Assembly (NCBI GenBank): GCA_029242705.1
Contig: JAQWTK010000049.1
Span: 1-39,416 of the forward strand
Source of the DNA: Gammaproteobacteria bacterium
Lineage (GTDB): Bacteria; Pseudomonadota; Gammaproteobacteria; Pseudomonadales; Pseudohongiellaceae
Length of the DNA stretch: 39,416 bases
Direction of reading: 5' to 3'
Shown: positions 1 to 14,881 of the stretch, piece by piece
Layout: each line of letters begins with the position of its first letter
Position numbering within the stretch: position 1 is the stretch's first letter
Position numbers and translations under genes: made by a program
Notes under the pieces: model-generated
What the model saw: the letters and a program-made list of their open reading frames with translations, nothing else
What the model was told of the DNA's origin: nothing
Database searches by the model: none

Positions 1-861
1 CTGAATAGACCAAGAGAATTAGAACATCTCGAAACACTTACGCCAGAGCAAGCGGCGGAGTGGGAAGAATTTGAACTACGCCGCCAAAATCGTGATCTCA
101 TTATCGATTCCGTGGGTGGCGCTGGCTACCCACCAGGCGTGATTTCTTATAATAATTTCTGGTATGAGCGCGGAGAGAATACCGTAGCCGATCGCAGAAC
201 TTCGTTGATTTACGACCCGCCGAATGGTCGACAACCTAGGGCCAACGCTGCCGGTCGCGAGCGCCGGGTCGAATATAGCCAAATGGTTTTTGAAAGTGCC
301 GGGCCTGAAGGCAGAACCACCGTCGACAGATGCCTAGTAGGCTTTGTTGCCGGACCACCGATGATACCTGGCTCATACAACAACAATATGCAAATCGTGC
401 AAACCGAAGACCAAATCATGATCTTGAATGAAATGGTACATTCCGCCCGCGTAATTCGCTTAAACAGTGAACACAATACCCAGCAGCTAAAGTGGGAGGG
501 CGATTCGATCGCTCACTGGGAAGACGATACGTTAGTGATTAAGACACAGCATTGGTATCATGATTACAACCTTCGCGGAATGTCGACCGAGGCAGTTGTT
601 GAAGAACGTATTCGTCGCGTAGACGATACAACGCTAGAGTATGACTTTACTGTCACTGACCCACTTTCCTGGGATGAGTCCTGGTCAGCTAAGTTCCCTC
701 TGCGAGAGTCTACAGACCCAATTTATGAGTACGCCTGTCACGAAGGCAACCATGGTTTAGTTGGCATCTTGGCAGGTTGGAGGTATCAAGAGGCCCTTGG
801 CAACAATGGTGATGGATCTCCCTTATCTGCTACGGGCATAGTTGAGACCGAGGAAAACTAA
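1..861 (+). CDS. Conserved protein of unknown function, 5'-truncated by the window edge (family with Y-N-x-F-W-x-x-R-G ... RRTSLI-x-DPP-x-G ... Y-N-N-N-x-Q-I ... EPIYEYACHEGN motifs)
   Basis: The reading frame of the 112..861 ORF is open back to base 1 (LNRPRELEHLETLTPEQAAEWEEFELRRQNRDLIIDSVGG...). The motif set resembles a widespread uncharacterised family that I recall from Acidobacteria and Proteobacteria. Confidence 0.8.
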   Translation: MNRPRELEHLETLTPEQAAEWEEFELRRQNRDLIIDSVGGAGYPPGVISYNNFWYERGENTVADRRTSLIYDPPNGRQPRANAAGRERRVEYSQMVFESAGPEGRTTVDRCLVGFVAGPPMIPGSYNNNMQIVQTEDQIMILNEMVHSARVIRLNSEHNTQQLKWEGDSIAHWEDDTLVIKTQHWYHDYNLRGMSTEAVVEERIRRVDDTTLEYDFTVTDPLSWDESWSAKFPLRESTDPIYEYACHEGNHGLVGILAGWRYQEALGNNGDGSPLSATGIVETEEN

Positions 862-889
862 CTTCTAAAACCCCTTTTTAGCTGGGAAT

Positions 890-924
890 AAAAAGGCCAG
901 TAGGAAAATCCTACTGGCCTTTTT
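890..924. terminator. Strong rho-independent, potentially bidirectional terminator
   Basis: Perfect 16-bp inverted repeat aaaaaggccagtagga-aaa-tcctactggccttttt with an A-run on one side and a T-run on the other, 28 nt after the stop of the first CDS. Confidence 0.92.
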
Positions 925-955
925 CACGAATTCTGCCTTTAAAAGAGAGCACCTA

Positions 956-3642
<2,687 letters not shown>

Positions 3643-3734
3643 TTAATTGGAGATGACAGGTGGTCAATTCTAGTTCTATCGCACAGCCAACAAGATTGTG
3701 TAAATATTTTTGTGGACTAAAAAAAGGCACGTAG

Positions 3735-3769
3735 TATACCAGTCTCAGATTTGCGAGAATAGTGGTATA
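3735..3769. repeat. Imperfect inverted repeat (hairpin or operator candidate) in the icd/GNAT divergent intergenic region
   Basis: tatacca (3735-3741) ... tggtata (3763-3769), enclosing a possible ctc/gag inner pairing. Confidence 0.35.
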
Positions 3770-3816
3770 TAGGCTTAACAATAGTCTTACCAGGTTGTAG
3801 CTAAAGAGAACTTTAT

Positions 3817-4329
3817 ATGAAAATAGATACTGATATAAAAAACTTTATTATTCGAGCTGCTACAGTAGAGGATTGCACACTGATATTAGACTTTATTAGA
3901 GAATTAGCAGAATATGAAAAGCTCCTTCATGAGGTAACTGCTACTACGGAGGCACTTAAAGAAACATTATTTTCGGATAACCGCTACGCAGAAGTTATTA
4001 TTGGTGAATATGACGCAAAGCCAATAGGCTACGCATTATTTTTCAATAATTTCTCTACATTTACTGGTCGTCCGGGTATTTATCTTGAAGACATTTACGT
4101 ACAACCTGAAATGCGGGGTAAAGGTATGGGGAAATGCATATTAGCTTACATCGCAAAATTAGCAGTGCAGAGAAATTGTACGCGTGTCGAATGGTCTGTT
4201 CTCGACTGGAATACGCCCTCAATAGAATTCTACCGTTCTATAGGTGCTATTACTATGGAGGGGTGGACCGTACAGAGACTTCATGGCGAGGCCTTACAAA
4301 ATTTTGCCACAGAATTCAAAAATACTTAG
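3817..4329 (+). CDS. GNAT family N-acetyltransferase (diamine/SSAT-like)
   Basis: 170 aa; GNAT signature IYLEDIYVQPEMRGKGMGKCIL and VEWSVLDWNTPSIEFYRSIGA. Confidence 0.88.
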   Translation: MKIDTDIKNFIIRAATVEDCTLILDFIRELAEYEKLLHEVTATTEALKETLFSDNRYAEVIIGEYDAKPIGYALFFNNFSTFTGRPGIYLEDIYVQPEMRGKGMGKCILAYIAKLAVQRNCTRVEWSVLDWNTPSIEFYRSIGAITMEGWTVQRLHGEALQNFATEFKNT

Positions 4330-4341
4330 AGTTAGGTGACT

Positions 4342-5208
4342 ATGAAACATATTTTAGATCGAACAGTTTATGTAAATGGCGAGTATGTTAAAGAAGAAAA
4401 AGCAGTAGTTTCAATTTTTGATCGGGGGTTTATCTTCGGTGATGGTGTCTATGAAGTAGTTCCAGTAATAAAAGGTAAATTGGTTGATAAAAAGTATTTT
4501 ATAGAGAGATTGGATCGCTCTCTTAAAGAGGTATCCATACCTTGGCCATGCCCCCAAAACGCATATATGGAAGTTATGAAAAACCTTGTAGAGAAAAATT
4601 CACTAGAAGAGGGAATTGTTTATTCTCAGGTTACAAGGGGCGCTGCAGATAGAGACTTTCAATTTCCAAGCGAGGTTAAGCCAGGGTTTGTAGCTTTCAC
4701 CTCTGTTATGAACCTCTTAACAAATCCAAATATCGAAACAGGAATTAAGGTAGTTACAACACCAGATATTCGTTGGAAACGAAGAGATATTAAAACGATA
4801 AATCTTTTAGGTCAGGTCCTAGCTAAACAAGATGCTGTATCAAGAGATGGCGAAGAAGGCTGGATGGTTGAAGATGGAGTTGTCACTGAGGGCGTTTCAT
4901 CAACAGCATACATAGTTAAAGACAATGTAGTAATTACAAGGCCACTTTCTAACTTAATACTACCCGGTATTCGTCGAAGAACTCTTTTAGAAATCGCGAG
5001 CACCGCAAATATATCGCTAGAAGAACGGGCCTTTACGGTTGATGAAGCAAAAAGAGCCGACGAGGCTTTTATTAGTAACGCGACCACGATGGTGCTAGGG
5101 GTAGTTTCAATAGATGGCGTTCAAATTAAAGATGGCAAACCAGGGCTCATAACTAAAAAACTAAGGGGCCTCTACGAGGCAAGAGTCATGGCTGAAGCAA
5201 CACAATAA
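4342..5208 (+). CDS. dat: D-amino-acid transaminase (class IV aminotransferase)
   Basis: MKHILDRTVYVNGEYVKEEKAVVSIFDRGFIFGDGVYEVVPV; AGGTGA Shine-Dalgarno-like sequence just before ATG at 4342. The track start at 4336 is an upstream in-frame GTG. Confidence 0.87.
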   Translation: MKHILDRTVYVNGEYVKEEKAVVSIFDRGFIFGDGVYEVVPVIKGKLVDKKYFIERLDRSLKEVSIPWPCPQNAYMEVMKNLVEKNSLEEGIVYSQVTRGAADRDFQFPSEVKPGFVAFTSVMNLLTNPNIETGIKVVTTPDIRWKRRDIKTINLLGQVLAKQDAVSRDGEEGWMVEDGVVTEGVSSTAYIVKDNVVITRPLSNLILPGIRRRTLLEIASTANISLEERAFTVDEAKRADEAFISNATTMVLGVVSIDGVQIKDGKPGLITKKLRGLYEARVMAEATQ

Positions 5209-5261
5209 AACTAGCTCCGATTCAAATATTTTTCTACGCTTTGTCGATTTAATTACAGGAA

Positions 5262-6218
5262 TTAAACTCGTTTTATAGAAAATGCCAAAGCTTTATCGAT
5301 TTCTTTAAGATTAGTTAAAACCATCAATAGTCGATCTATTCCAAGAGCAACACCCGAACTTTTTGGAATCCCTGTATTTAACGCGGCGATTAAGTTTTCG
5401 TCGATTGGAACTTCTGGAAGACCCATATCTAATCGGCTCCTATTATCAGCTTCTAAACGATTCCTCTGCTCCACGGGATCAGTAAGCTCAAGATAGCCGT
5501 TAGCAATTTCCATTCCTCGACAATATAGTTCAAACCGTTTAGCAATTTCATTACCTTCAACATCCTTCTCTATCTTTGCCAGAGAAGCCTGAGATTTTGG
5601 GTAATCAAATAAAAAACAGTATTCAGGCAGGTCAGGCTCAATAAGCGTGGTCATCGCAAGATCAAGATAATCAGAGAAACTAAGATCGACAGTATTAATC
5701 TCAATCTTACTATGCGCCACTTCGGCTAATTCTTCTAAAGAACAATCGTGTGGGTTAAGCCCTAATTTATCCTTAAAAACCTCACAGTAACTTATTCTAG
5801 GTATGTGGAGAGAGCCAACAGTGGCATCAATTAACTCTCCAACCTCATCCATCAGTCGTGTCATAGTGAAGCCTGGTCTATACCATTCCAGTATAGTGAA
5901 TTCCGGATTGTGATAGGAGGTTGGGAAATCGCCCCGAAATGCTTTACATACCTGAAATATTGGGCCTACCCCATCCGCTAATAAACGCTTCATTGCAAAT
6001 TCCGGAGAGGTCTGGAGATAATAAGGTTTCGAACTTGAGATGCAACTAATATTGGTAGATAGCGATACTAGATGCAGATCAGTAGCTGAAGCACCAGATA
6101 ATAAGGGGGTATCTACTTCTAGTATATTTCTCTCTGCAAAAAATATTCTAATTGTTGCAAGTAGATCTGCCCTTTTTTTCAAAGTAGCCAGAGATGCGCC
6201 CGGTTGCCAATTAACCAT
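5262..6218 (-). CDS. epmA: Elongation factor P--(R)-beta-lysine ligase EpmA (PoxA/GenX)
   Basis: 318 aa class II LysRS-like protein without an anticodon-binding domain; YYLQTSPEFAMKRLLADG, QVCKAFRGDFPTSYHNPEFTILEWY, GVALGIDRLLM; adjacent to efp. Confidence 0.94.
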   Translation of the reverse strand: MVNWQPGASLATLKKRADLLATIRIFFAERNILEVDTPLLSGASATDLHLVSLSTNISCISSSKPYYLQTSPEFAMKRLLADGVGPIFQVCKAFRGDFPTSYHNPEFTILEWYRPGFTMTRLMDEVGELIDATVGSLHIPRISYCEVFKDKLGLNPHDCSLEELAEVAHSKIEINTVDLSFSDYLDLAMTTLIEPDLPEYCFLFDYPKSQASLAKIEKDVEGNEIAKRFELYCRGMEIANGYLELTDPVEQRNRLEADNRSRLDMGLPEVPIDENLIAALNTGIPKSSGVALGIDRLLMVLTNLKEIDKALAFSIKRV

Positions 6219-6241
6219 AATGCATCGCCTCGTGAATGAAC

Positions 6242-6814
6242 CTATTTATTCACTCGATTTTGATATTCACCGGTTCGAGTATCTACACGCAGCACGTCCC
6301 CAATATTCACAAATAAAGGAACTTTAACAACTGCGCCAGAAGATAAAGTTGCTGGTTTGGTCCCACCCTGAGCCGTATCGCCTTTTAGGCCCGGATCCGT
6401 TTCTGCAACTTCGAGCTCAACGAAATTAGCTGGTATTACAGAGATAGGGGCATCATTCCAAAGAACAACCTGGTATATATCTTGTTCTTTTAACCAATTC
6501 TTCGCTTCACGTATGGCATTAGCATCGGCTGCAACTTGCTCATAACTATCATCAGTTTTCATAAAATGCCAAAATTCGCCATCGTTATAGAGATATTCCA
6601 TATCGGTTTCCATAACATCTGCCGCGTTGATAGAATCTCCAGACTTAAAGGTTCGTTCCCATACTCTACCATTGAGCAAATTCCGAAACTTTACGCGATT
6701 AAACGCTTGCCCTTTTCCAGGCTTCACCATTTCATTTTCTAAAATTGAACAAGTCTCACTATCAATGAGGACTTTTAAGCCTGACTTAAATTCATTAGTG
6801 GAGTAGGTCGCCAT
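6242..6814 (-). CDS. efp: Elongation factor P
   Basis: 190 aa; [13 protein letters not shown] with Lys at position 34, [43 protein letters not shown]. Confidence 0.97.
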   Translation of the reverse strand: MATYSTNEFKSGLKVLIDSETCSILENEMVKPGKGQAFNRVKFRNLLNGRVWERTFKSGDSINAADVMETDMEYLYNDGEFWHFMKTDDSYEQVAADANAIREAKNWLKEQDIYQVVLWNDAPISVIPANFVELEVAETDPGLKGDTAQGGTKPATLSSGAVVKVPLFVNIGDVLRVDTRTGEYQNRVNK

Positions 6815-7389
6815 GTATTCCTCTCAATGTTTTATGCTCTGCTAAATTTTCTGTGTTCTTATGATCAAATAACATTTCTATGATTAATCGCGGTAACAAT
6901 TATCCACTTTTTCTTATGAAATAAACAAAATTTAGATGGCAGTGTTCAACCGATCGAAAAATTGGCAAGGAATATTATCCGATCTTTATTGAAGATCCAA
7001 AGAAATTAATAACTATTTCGCATACAAATACTTAATGGGCGCATAAAAACGAGCTCGTATAAAGCAACAGGTAATCACATTAAATTAGCCTATAACCGGC
7101 ACATTTGATAGATATAATTAATATCCCTATGTTTTAGAAGGATTATATTAAAGACATTGCTTGATAATTATTCTGCTCCACTGTCTGTGGTTATCGACAA
7201 TAACTCATTTAGCAATTCCTATGATTTACCTTATCAAAAATCAAAAAAATGATGGAAACCAAAACCATAGGTTAAACGGCAAATTGATTAATTCCAGAAA
7301 AGGCATGAAAATCTTCTAAGGTAAGGCTCGTTTAATATATCCTCTCCTTATATTCTAAATAATCGCCGATTCAGGTCGATGAATTTTAC

Positions 7390-8808
7390 GTGGAAACAAC
7401 ACAAAAAAAACAAAAAGAACGTGTGACCCAAAATTCATCGGGGTCCGCCTCTCTTAATGGTAAAATTGCGAAGAAGTTTACTATTACTGTCTGCTTATTA
7501 TTAGTTTTGACCATGTGCACTTTCTGGCTGATAAGCAACTACAACACACAAAATATATTGCGACAACAAGCTGACAGCTTAGGCCAAAGCCTCGCTCAAC
7601 AGACTGCCTCTCAGCTAACTGAATTGATGTTAGCGAATGATCTGATTAGCATGAATGTGATTCTCGCTGATCTTACGCAAAATTCAACAATCAAAGAAAT
7701 TTATGTAATTAATATTGATAATGAGTTAGTTGCGAGTGCCTCAAGCAATGATTCCCAGCCTGCCTTGATATTCCCACTACCGATAAACCTTAGAAACTTA
7801 CAGGTGGAATATTCAGCACCAGTTTCTATTGCAGATTCAATTGTAGGTTTTGTTCGCATTAATTTGGATTTAAATTATATCGAAGCTGGAATAATAAATG
7901 GTTTCATTCTCATTATAGGCGCGACATTACTTTTGTTGACTGTCTCTGTTGCCATAACTACCACCTATTTTAAATACCTTGTCACTTTCCCGTCGAGCCT
8001 ACTATCTTTTTATATAGGAAAAATTCGAGAAGGAGAGATTGAAACTTGTCCAGAACCTTCAACTAATAATGAGATTAGCTCAGTAATACGTCAGTTTAAT
8101 GAAACGGCAGAATTTCTGGCACAAAATACTTTTTTGAATAATATTGATTTAATACGGAATGAAATAAGAAATGAAAATTATAATACTATATACGGGGAGC
8201 AAGATAAGACCATATTAACTATAAGCATGAGTAATTTCGAATATCTTGCTTCTACTATTTTAGAAAAAAACAAAATAGAATTATTAAATAGATATTATTT
8301 TTTTAGTGGAAAAATCAGCCAGCTATATAATGGCAGTGTATTTTACTGTTCCGATGATGAAATTCTCGTTAGTTTTAATGATACGCAGCTCCCAGAAGAA
8401 CAAGCTTTCTATGCAATTTGTGCCGCGCAGCTTTTCTTGCAATTAGTTGATAGCGTGAATGGCGAATCTACAAATTCAACGAAAGCGAAATTTAGGCTAG
8501 CAGTACATAGCGGCACAGCACTTAACGATCTTTATTCGCCCATTACCCAAAGTATAAATAATTTCACGGGGAAAGCACTCGATATTGCGCGTATGATTTC
8601 GAAGGAATGTCCAGAAAATGCCGTATTAATAAGCGCTTCTGCATTCGAAAATGCCGGCGCTGGAACGCGGGTCGAAGCAGATAATTACGGTCCAGTAGGA
8701 GAAGGAGAACAGATAGGTGCCTTTATCGCCCGTGACCCTATGTCAGACTATAAAATTCTATTAGAAAAACAAGCCGCACAGCTAATCAACCTATATAGCG
8801 GAACTTAG
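7390..8808 (+). CDS. Membrane-anchored AhpA/SMP-like protein with a HAMP-like region and a class III nucleotide-cyclase-like (probably degenerate) C-terminal domain
   Basis: 472 aa with GTG start; N-terminal TM segment, [40 protein letters not shown], second TM, then [52 protein letters not shown] resembling cyclase-family C-termini. Confidence 0.72.
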   Translation: METTQKKQKERVTQNSSGSASLNGKIAKKFTITVCLLLVLTMCTFWLISNYNTQNILRQQADSLGQSLAQQTASQLTELMLANDLISMNVILADLTQNSTIKEIYVINIDNELVASASSNDSQPALIFPLPINLRNLQVEYSAPVSIADSIVGFVRINLDLNYIEAGIINGFILIIGATLLLLTVSVAITTTYFKYLVTFPSSLLSFYIGKIREGEIETCPEPSTNNEISSVIRQFNETAEFLAQNTFLNNIDLIRNEIRNENYNTIYGEQDKTILTISMSNFEYLASTILEKNKIELLNRYYFFSGKISQLYNGSVFYCSDDEILVSFNDTQLPEEQAFYAICAAQLFLQLVDSVNGESTNSTKAKFRLAVHSGTALNDLYSPITQSINNFTGKALDIARMISKECPENAVLISASAFENAGAGTRVEADNYGPVGEGEQIGAFIARDPMSDYKILLEKQAAQLINLYSGT

Positions 8809-11072
8809 TTAGCTGATTTCTCCTTCAGAACTTCTATTCGATCGACATTTCGGAAACCTCTAGGGAGTTTGTTTCCTCGTCTGCCTCGCTCTCCTCGATA
8901 ATGCTGAAGGTCCGATGGTTTGAGATTGTGGTGGCGACGACCTGCATGCACAGTGATAGTATCGTTAAGTGATAGCACCGCTATGGCGGCGACAAATTCC
9001 ACTCGCTCCAATACTCGAGCTGTCGGAATATTAATAATCTTGTTGCCTTTACCCTTAGCGAGTTTAGGTAGTTCTGCGATGGGAAACATTAACATCCGAC
9101 CCTCATTAGTCACAGAAACAATTAATTGAGATTCATAGTCATCTAGCATGAGCGTGGGAAGAACTTTACTTCCTTTTGGACAGCGTAAAACCGCTTTGCC
9201 GGATTTTTGGTTACTAATTAAATCTTTAATTTTACCCACAAAACCATAACCTGCGTCACTAGCAAGGAGAACATCACAGTCGTCGTCTCCAATTACAACA
9301 CCTTCAATTGTTGCACCGGAAGGTGGCGAAACTCTTCCAGAAACTGGCTCTCCTAGTCCTCTAGCGGAAGGTAAGGAATGCGAAGGAAGAGAATATGCAC
9401 GGCCAGTAGAATCCATAAAAATCGCCAATTGGTTGCTCTTTCCTTTCGCAGCTAACTTAAAGCTATCGCCCGATTTATATTGTAGAGAACCCGCGTCCAC
9501 ATCGTGACCTTTTGCAGAACGCGCCCAACCTCTATCTGAAAGTATTATAGTCATAGGCTCCGTTGACATCAGCTCCGTTTCACTAAACGCTTTTGACTCT
9601 TCTCGCTTTACGAGCTGTGTGCGCCTTTCGTCACCAAACTCTGCGGCGTCTGCCTCAATCTCATTCTTGATAAACGTTTTAAGCCTCGCTGGAGATTTTA
9701 GAAGCTGCTCTAGCGTTTTACGTTCTGCACCTAATTCTTTTTGCTCTCCTTTAATACCAATTTCTTCGAGTTTAGCTAGTTGACGAAGTCTCAAATTTAA
9801 TATTGCCTCTGCCTGTATATCGGTAATTTTAAACTTTTTAACCAATGCAGGCCTGGGTTTATCTTCTTTCCTAATGATCTTAATAACTTCATCGATATTT
9901 AAATACGCGATTAACAATCCATCCAGAATATGTAACCGATCAAGTATTTTATTAAGCCGGTACTGCAATCTCCTTTCGACGGTCTTAGTTCTAAACTGCA
10001 ACCATTCTTTTAGTAATGTGACAATATCTTTAACTTGTGGCCGCTTATTAATACCAATCATGTTGAAATTAACACGATGGTTTTTTTCTAGATCTGTGGT
10101 AGAAAATAAGTGTGACATAACTGCTTCTAAATCAATTCGATTTGATTTTGGCACAATGACTATCCGAGTTGGATTTTCATGATCAGATTCATCTCGAATA
10201 TCTACAACCATAGGCAATTTTTTCTTCTGCATTTGTGTAGCTATCTGTTCCAGAATCTTTGCGCCAGAAACTTGAAATGGCAATGAATTTATAACTAGTT
10301 CGCCGTTTTCCTTAGCATACTTAGCTCTAGACTTGAGTGTTCCTTTCCCAGTTTTATAGATTTCAAATATTTCTTCCTTAGAGGTGATTAGTTCAGCTTC
10401 TGTAGGAAAGTCGGGCCCTTTGATAATTTTACAAACCTCGGAAATAGAGGCCTTTGGGTTTTTCAATAAATGGACACAAGCCTTAGCGACTTCCCTAAGA
10501 TTATGAGGTGGTATATCCGTTGTCATACCAACCGCTATTCCGCTTCCACCATTTAATAGTACATTTGGCAGGCGAGATGGTAATATTTCTGGCTCTTCTA
10601 ACGTACCATCAAAATTTGATCTCCAATCAACGGTGCCTTGCCCAAGTTCACTAAGCAGTACATCAGCATACTTTTGTAATCGTGATTCCGTATAACGCAT
10701 TGCGGCAAAAGATTTAGGATCATCATGAGAACCCCAATTCCCCTGCCCATCGACTATCGGATAACGGTATGTAAACGGCTGCGCCATCAATACCATAGCC
10801 TCGTAACATGCCGCGTCTCCATGAGGATGGAATTTGCCGATTACATCTCCTATCGTTCGCGCAGATTTTTTAAACTTTGCAGTTTGCTTCAAACCAAGCT
10901 CAGACATAGCGTACACAATTCGTCTTTGTACCGGCTTTAAACCATCACCAAGATTAGGTAATGCCCGATCGTTAATGACATACATCGAGTAATTCAGGTA
11001 GGCTTGTTGTGTATAAGTTTTTAGCGCTATCTGTTCAACGCCATCTTCACTAATCGTTATATTTTCATTCAT
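8805..11072 (-). CDS. parC: DNA topoisomerase IV subunit A
   Basis: 755 aa; [48 protein letters not shown]; ParC-type C-terminal repeats; adjacent to parE. Confidence 0.97.
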   Translation of the reverse strand: MNENITISEDGVEQIALKTYTQQAYLNYSMYVINDRALPNLGDGLKPVQRRIVYAMSELGLKQTAKFKKSARTIGDVIGKFHPHGDAACYEAMVLMAQPFTYRYPIVDGQGNWGSHDDPKSFAAMRYTESRLQKYADVLLSELGQGTVDWRSNFDGTLEEPEILPSRLPNVLLNGGSGIAVGMTTDIPPHNLREVAKACVHLLKNPKASISEVCKIIKGPDFPTEAELITSKEEIFEIYKTGKGTLKSRAKYAKENGELVINSLPFQVSGAKILEQIATQMQKKKLPMVVDIRDESDHENPTRIVIVPKSNRIDLEAVMSHLFSTTDLEKNHRVNFNMIGINKRPQVKDIVTLLKEWLQFRTKTVERRLQYRLNKILDRLHILDGLLIAYLNIDEVIKIIRKEDKPRPALVKKFKITDIQAEAILNLRLRQLAKLEEIGIKGEQKELGAERKTLEQLLKSPARLKTFIKNEIEADAAEFGDERRTQLVKREESKAFSETELMSTEPMTIILSDRGWARSAKGHDVDAGSLQYKSGDSFKLAAKGKSNQLAIFMDSTGRAYSLPSHSLPSARGLGEPVSGRVSPPSGATIEGVVIGDDDCDVLLASDAGYGFVGKIKDLISNQKSGKAVLRCPKGSKVLPTLMLDDYESQLIVSVTNEGRMLMFPIAELPKLAKGKGNKIINIPTARVLERVEFVAAIAVLSLNDTITVHAGRRHHNLKPSDLQHYRGERGRRGNKLPRGFRNVDRIEVLKEKSAN

Positions 11073-11093
11073 AAGCTATTCTATTAGTTTATT

Positions 11094-13037
<1,944 letters not shown>

Positions 13038-13133
13038 CTAAAATCCGAGAGATGAATAATATTTTATCGCTCAGAATTTGTAATTCTTGATAGTAAAAAC
13101 GAAAAGATCAATGGAATCTGAATATATTATCAC

Positions 13134-13703
13134 TTAATTTTTAAAAATTAGCTCAGGTGCCTCAACACTTTTACCGAATTCTAGGCAATGCGTTAACCAT
13201 TCACCTAAAAAGGCATTTACTCTCACTTTTTCATCAGACTGATACATCATAGGATTTATTTTCGGATATCTAGATTGAAAAATTTTATGGCCTTGGCTGG
13301 AAATTACTTCAGCTGTACTTGCATCGTGATAAACTCGAACTATCATCGAAGGGTTAGTTATCCATTTTTTTAATTCAGGTTTTTGTATTATCTCAATTGT
13401 ATTAGTATATTTAAAATTTTCTAATATTTTTATTTGTACCGTTATTCTTTGATTCGAATTGATTAAATCACAAATAGTAAATTCCACTTTTACTTCATCT
13501 AAACTATTTTCATAATCTTTAATTATATCACTTGAGTTTCTCTTTCTTGCTAACCCATATCCTTCTTCTCTATTATCGTATTTTGATAACGTTATATCCC
13601 GATACATAGATAATTGAGGCACGAGCTTTAGTAGTCTGATGTAATTAGCATCACATTCTGCCATTTGCTTGATAAGGTCAATGCTGTATTTGGATTTAGA
13701 CAT
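13134..13703 (-). CDS. DUF1249 family protein (YqiB-like)
   Basis: 189 aa; SIDLIKQMAECDANYIRLLKLVPQL; located between nudF and parE as in the E. coli nudF-yqiB-cpdA-yqiA-parE order. Confidence 0.85.
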   Translation of the reverse strand: MSKSKYSIDLIKQMAECDANYIRLLKLVPQLSMYRDITLSKYDNREEGYGLARKRNSSDIIKDYENSLDEVKVEFTICDLINSNQRITVQIKILENFKYTNTIEIIQKPELKKWITNPSMIVRVYHDASTAEVISSQGHKIFQSRYPKINPMMYQSDEKVRVNAFLGEWLTHCLEFGKSVEAPELIFKN

Positions 13704-13765
13704 AATTAACGTTTTTTATAGATGATACTATGGCCGCCCTATTTCAAATCGGCGAGCCCAAAATA

Positions 13766-14386
13766 TTAAACCCAATCCTTTATAATAGCGGTTTTATTTA
13801 GCATCAACCACTGTAGCGCTATAATTGTCATAGCATTATTAATATAACCGACTTCTAAGTAACGCAAAGCGTCTTTATAAGAAAGCACTATTACTTCTAT
13901 ATCCTCGTGTTCTTTTTCCAAACCATGAATTCCACCAGCGTTCTCTGCGTCTATTATCCCACAGTAGAGTATAACCTTTTCCGTGCTAATACCCGGGCTA
14001 TTGTAGTATTCGCATATATCTATTAAATCAAGTATTTCACAACCGGATTCCTCTTTCGCTTCTCGATTCGCCACTTCATGAAAATTCTCTCCGTCACCAA
14101 CCATTCCCGCTACTATTTCGAAAATCCAGGGTTCTTCTAAATCTTGCATCACTCCAATACGAAACTGTTTAACCAAAACGATTTCATCTCGTTTAGGATC
14201 AAACATCAGAACACCCACAGCCCGCTCGCGAACTGTAACCTCACGTTTTATAACCGGGCTCCATCCACCATTAAACATTTTGTGTTTTAGCTGGACTATA
14301 TCTACCTTCAGAAAACGGCTAAATACTGACTCCCGAGAAAGAACTTTTATATCCTTAAAAGAGAATCTAGATCCTATTTTTGACAC
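13766..14386 (-). CDS. nudF: NUDIX hydrolase, ADP-ribose pyrophosphatase
   Basis: 206 aa; Nudix-box-like GMVGDGENFHEVANREAKEESGCEI; next to DUF1249. Confidence 0.9.
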   Translation of the reverse strand: MSKIGSRFSFKDIKVLSRESVFSRFLKVDIVQLKHKMFNGGWSPVIKREVTVRERAVGVLMFDPKRDEIVLVKQFRIGVMQDLEEPWIFEIVAGMVGDGENFHEVANREAKEESGCEILDLIDICEYYNSPGISTEKVILYCGIIDAENAGGIHGLEKEHEDIEVIVLSYKDALRYLEVGYINNAMTIIALQWLMLNKTAIIKDWV

Positions 14387-14437
14387 CTAGTTAAATTCCT
14401 CGATAATTCTATAAGATTTTTCACAAATTTATTTCAT

Positions 14438-14716
14438 CTAATTACGACTCGTCACTTCCACCAAATGGTAACCAAATTGAGTTTTTACAGGTCCCTGAAG
14501 AGTATTAACCTCAGCGCTAAATACTACCTCGTCAAACTCTTTTACCATCATCCCTGGTCTAAACTGCCCTAAATCTCCGCCTTGAGCTTTTGATGGGCAG
14601 CTTGAGTGAGCTTTCGCGATATCCGCGAAATCTTCACCAGAATTAATCCGTTCTTTCAAATTCAAACATTCTTCTTCTGAATCAACTAATATATGACGCG
14701 CGATCGCTAATGACAT
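14438..14716 (-). CDS. ppiC: Small parvulin-type peptidyl-prolyl cis-trans isomerase
   Basis: 92 aa; ARHILVDSEEECLNLKERINSGEDFADIAKAHSSCPSKAQGGDLGQFRPGMMVKEFDEVVF; GGAGG Shine-Dalgarno sequence upstream on the minus strand. Confidence 0.93.
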   Translation of the reverse strand: MSLAIARHILVDSEEECLNLKERINSGEDFADIAKAHSSCPSKAQGGDLGQFRPGMMVKEFDEVVFSAEVNTLQGPVKTQFGYHLVEVTSRN

Positions 14717-14881
14717 TTAAATTCCTCCATTAATGTGAGGATATATTATGCACGAACGTAAAGTCCTGAGCACACAATTAATTTAAGGTGCGTTATAATA
14801 ATAAAAGCTGATTTCCCTCTTAATTAAATATAATTATTACCAAAATTTCTCTGGGCTACTGAAAATATCGAAGGTTTAACT

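Noticed and set aside
4134-4391. 85-aa ORF overlapping the GNAT and dat genes
   Set aside because: Out-of-frame overlap of two well-supported CDSs, no Shine-Dalgarno evidence, low-plausibility protein.
6815-7389. Hidden CDS in the efp-upstream region
   Set aside because: The stretch looks AT-rich with frequent stops, and the supplied track shows no ORF. I did not translate every frame exhaustively, so a BLASTX would still be worthwhile.
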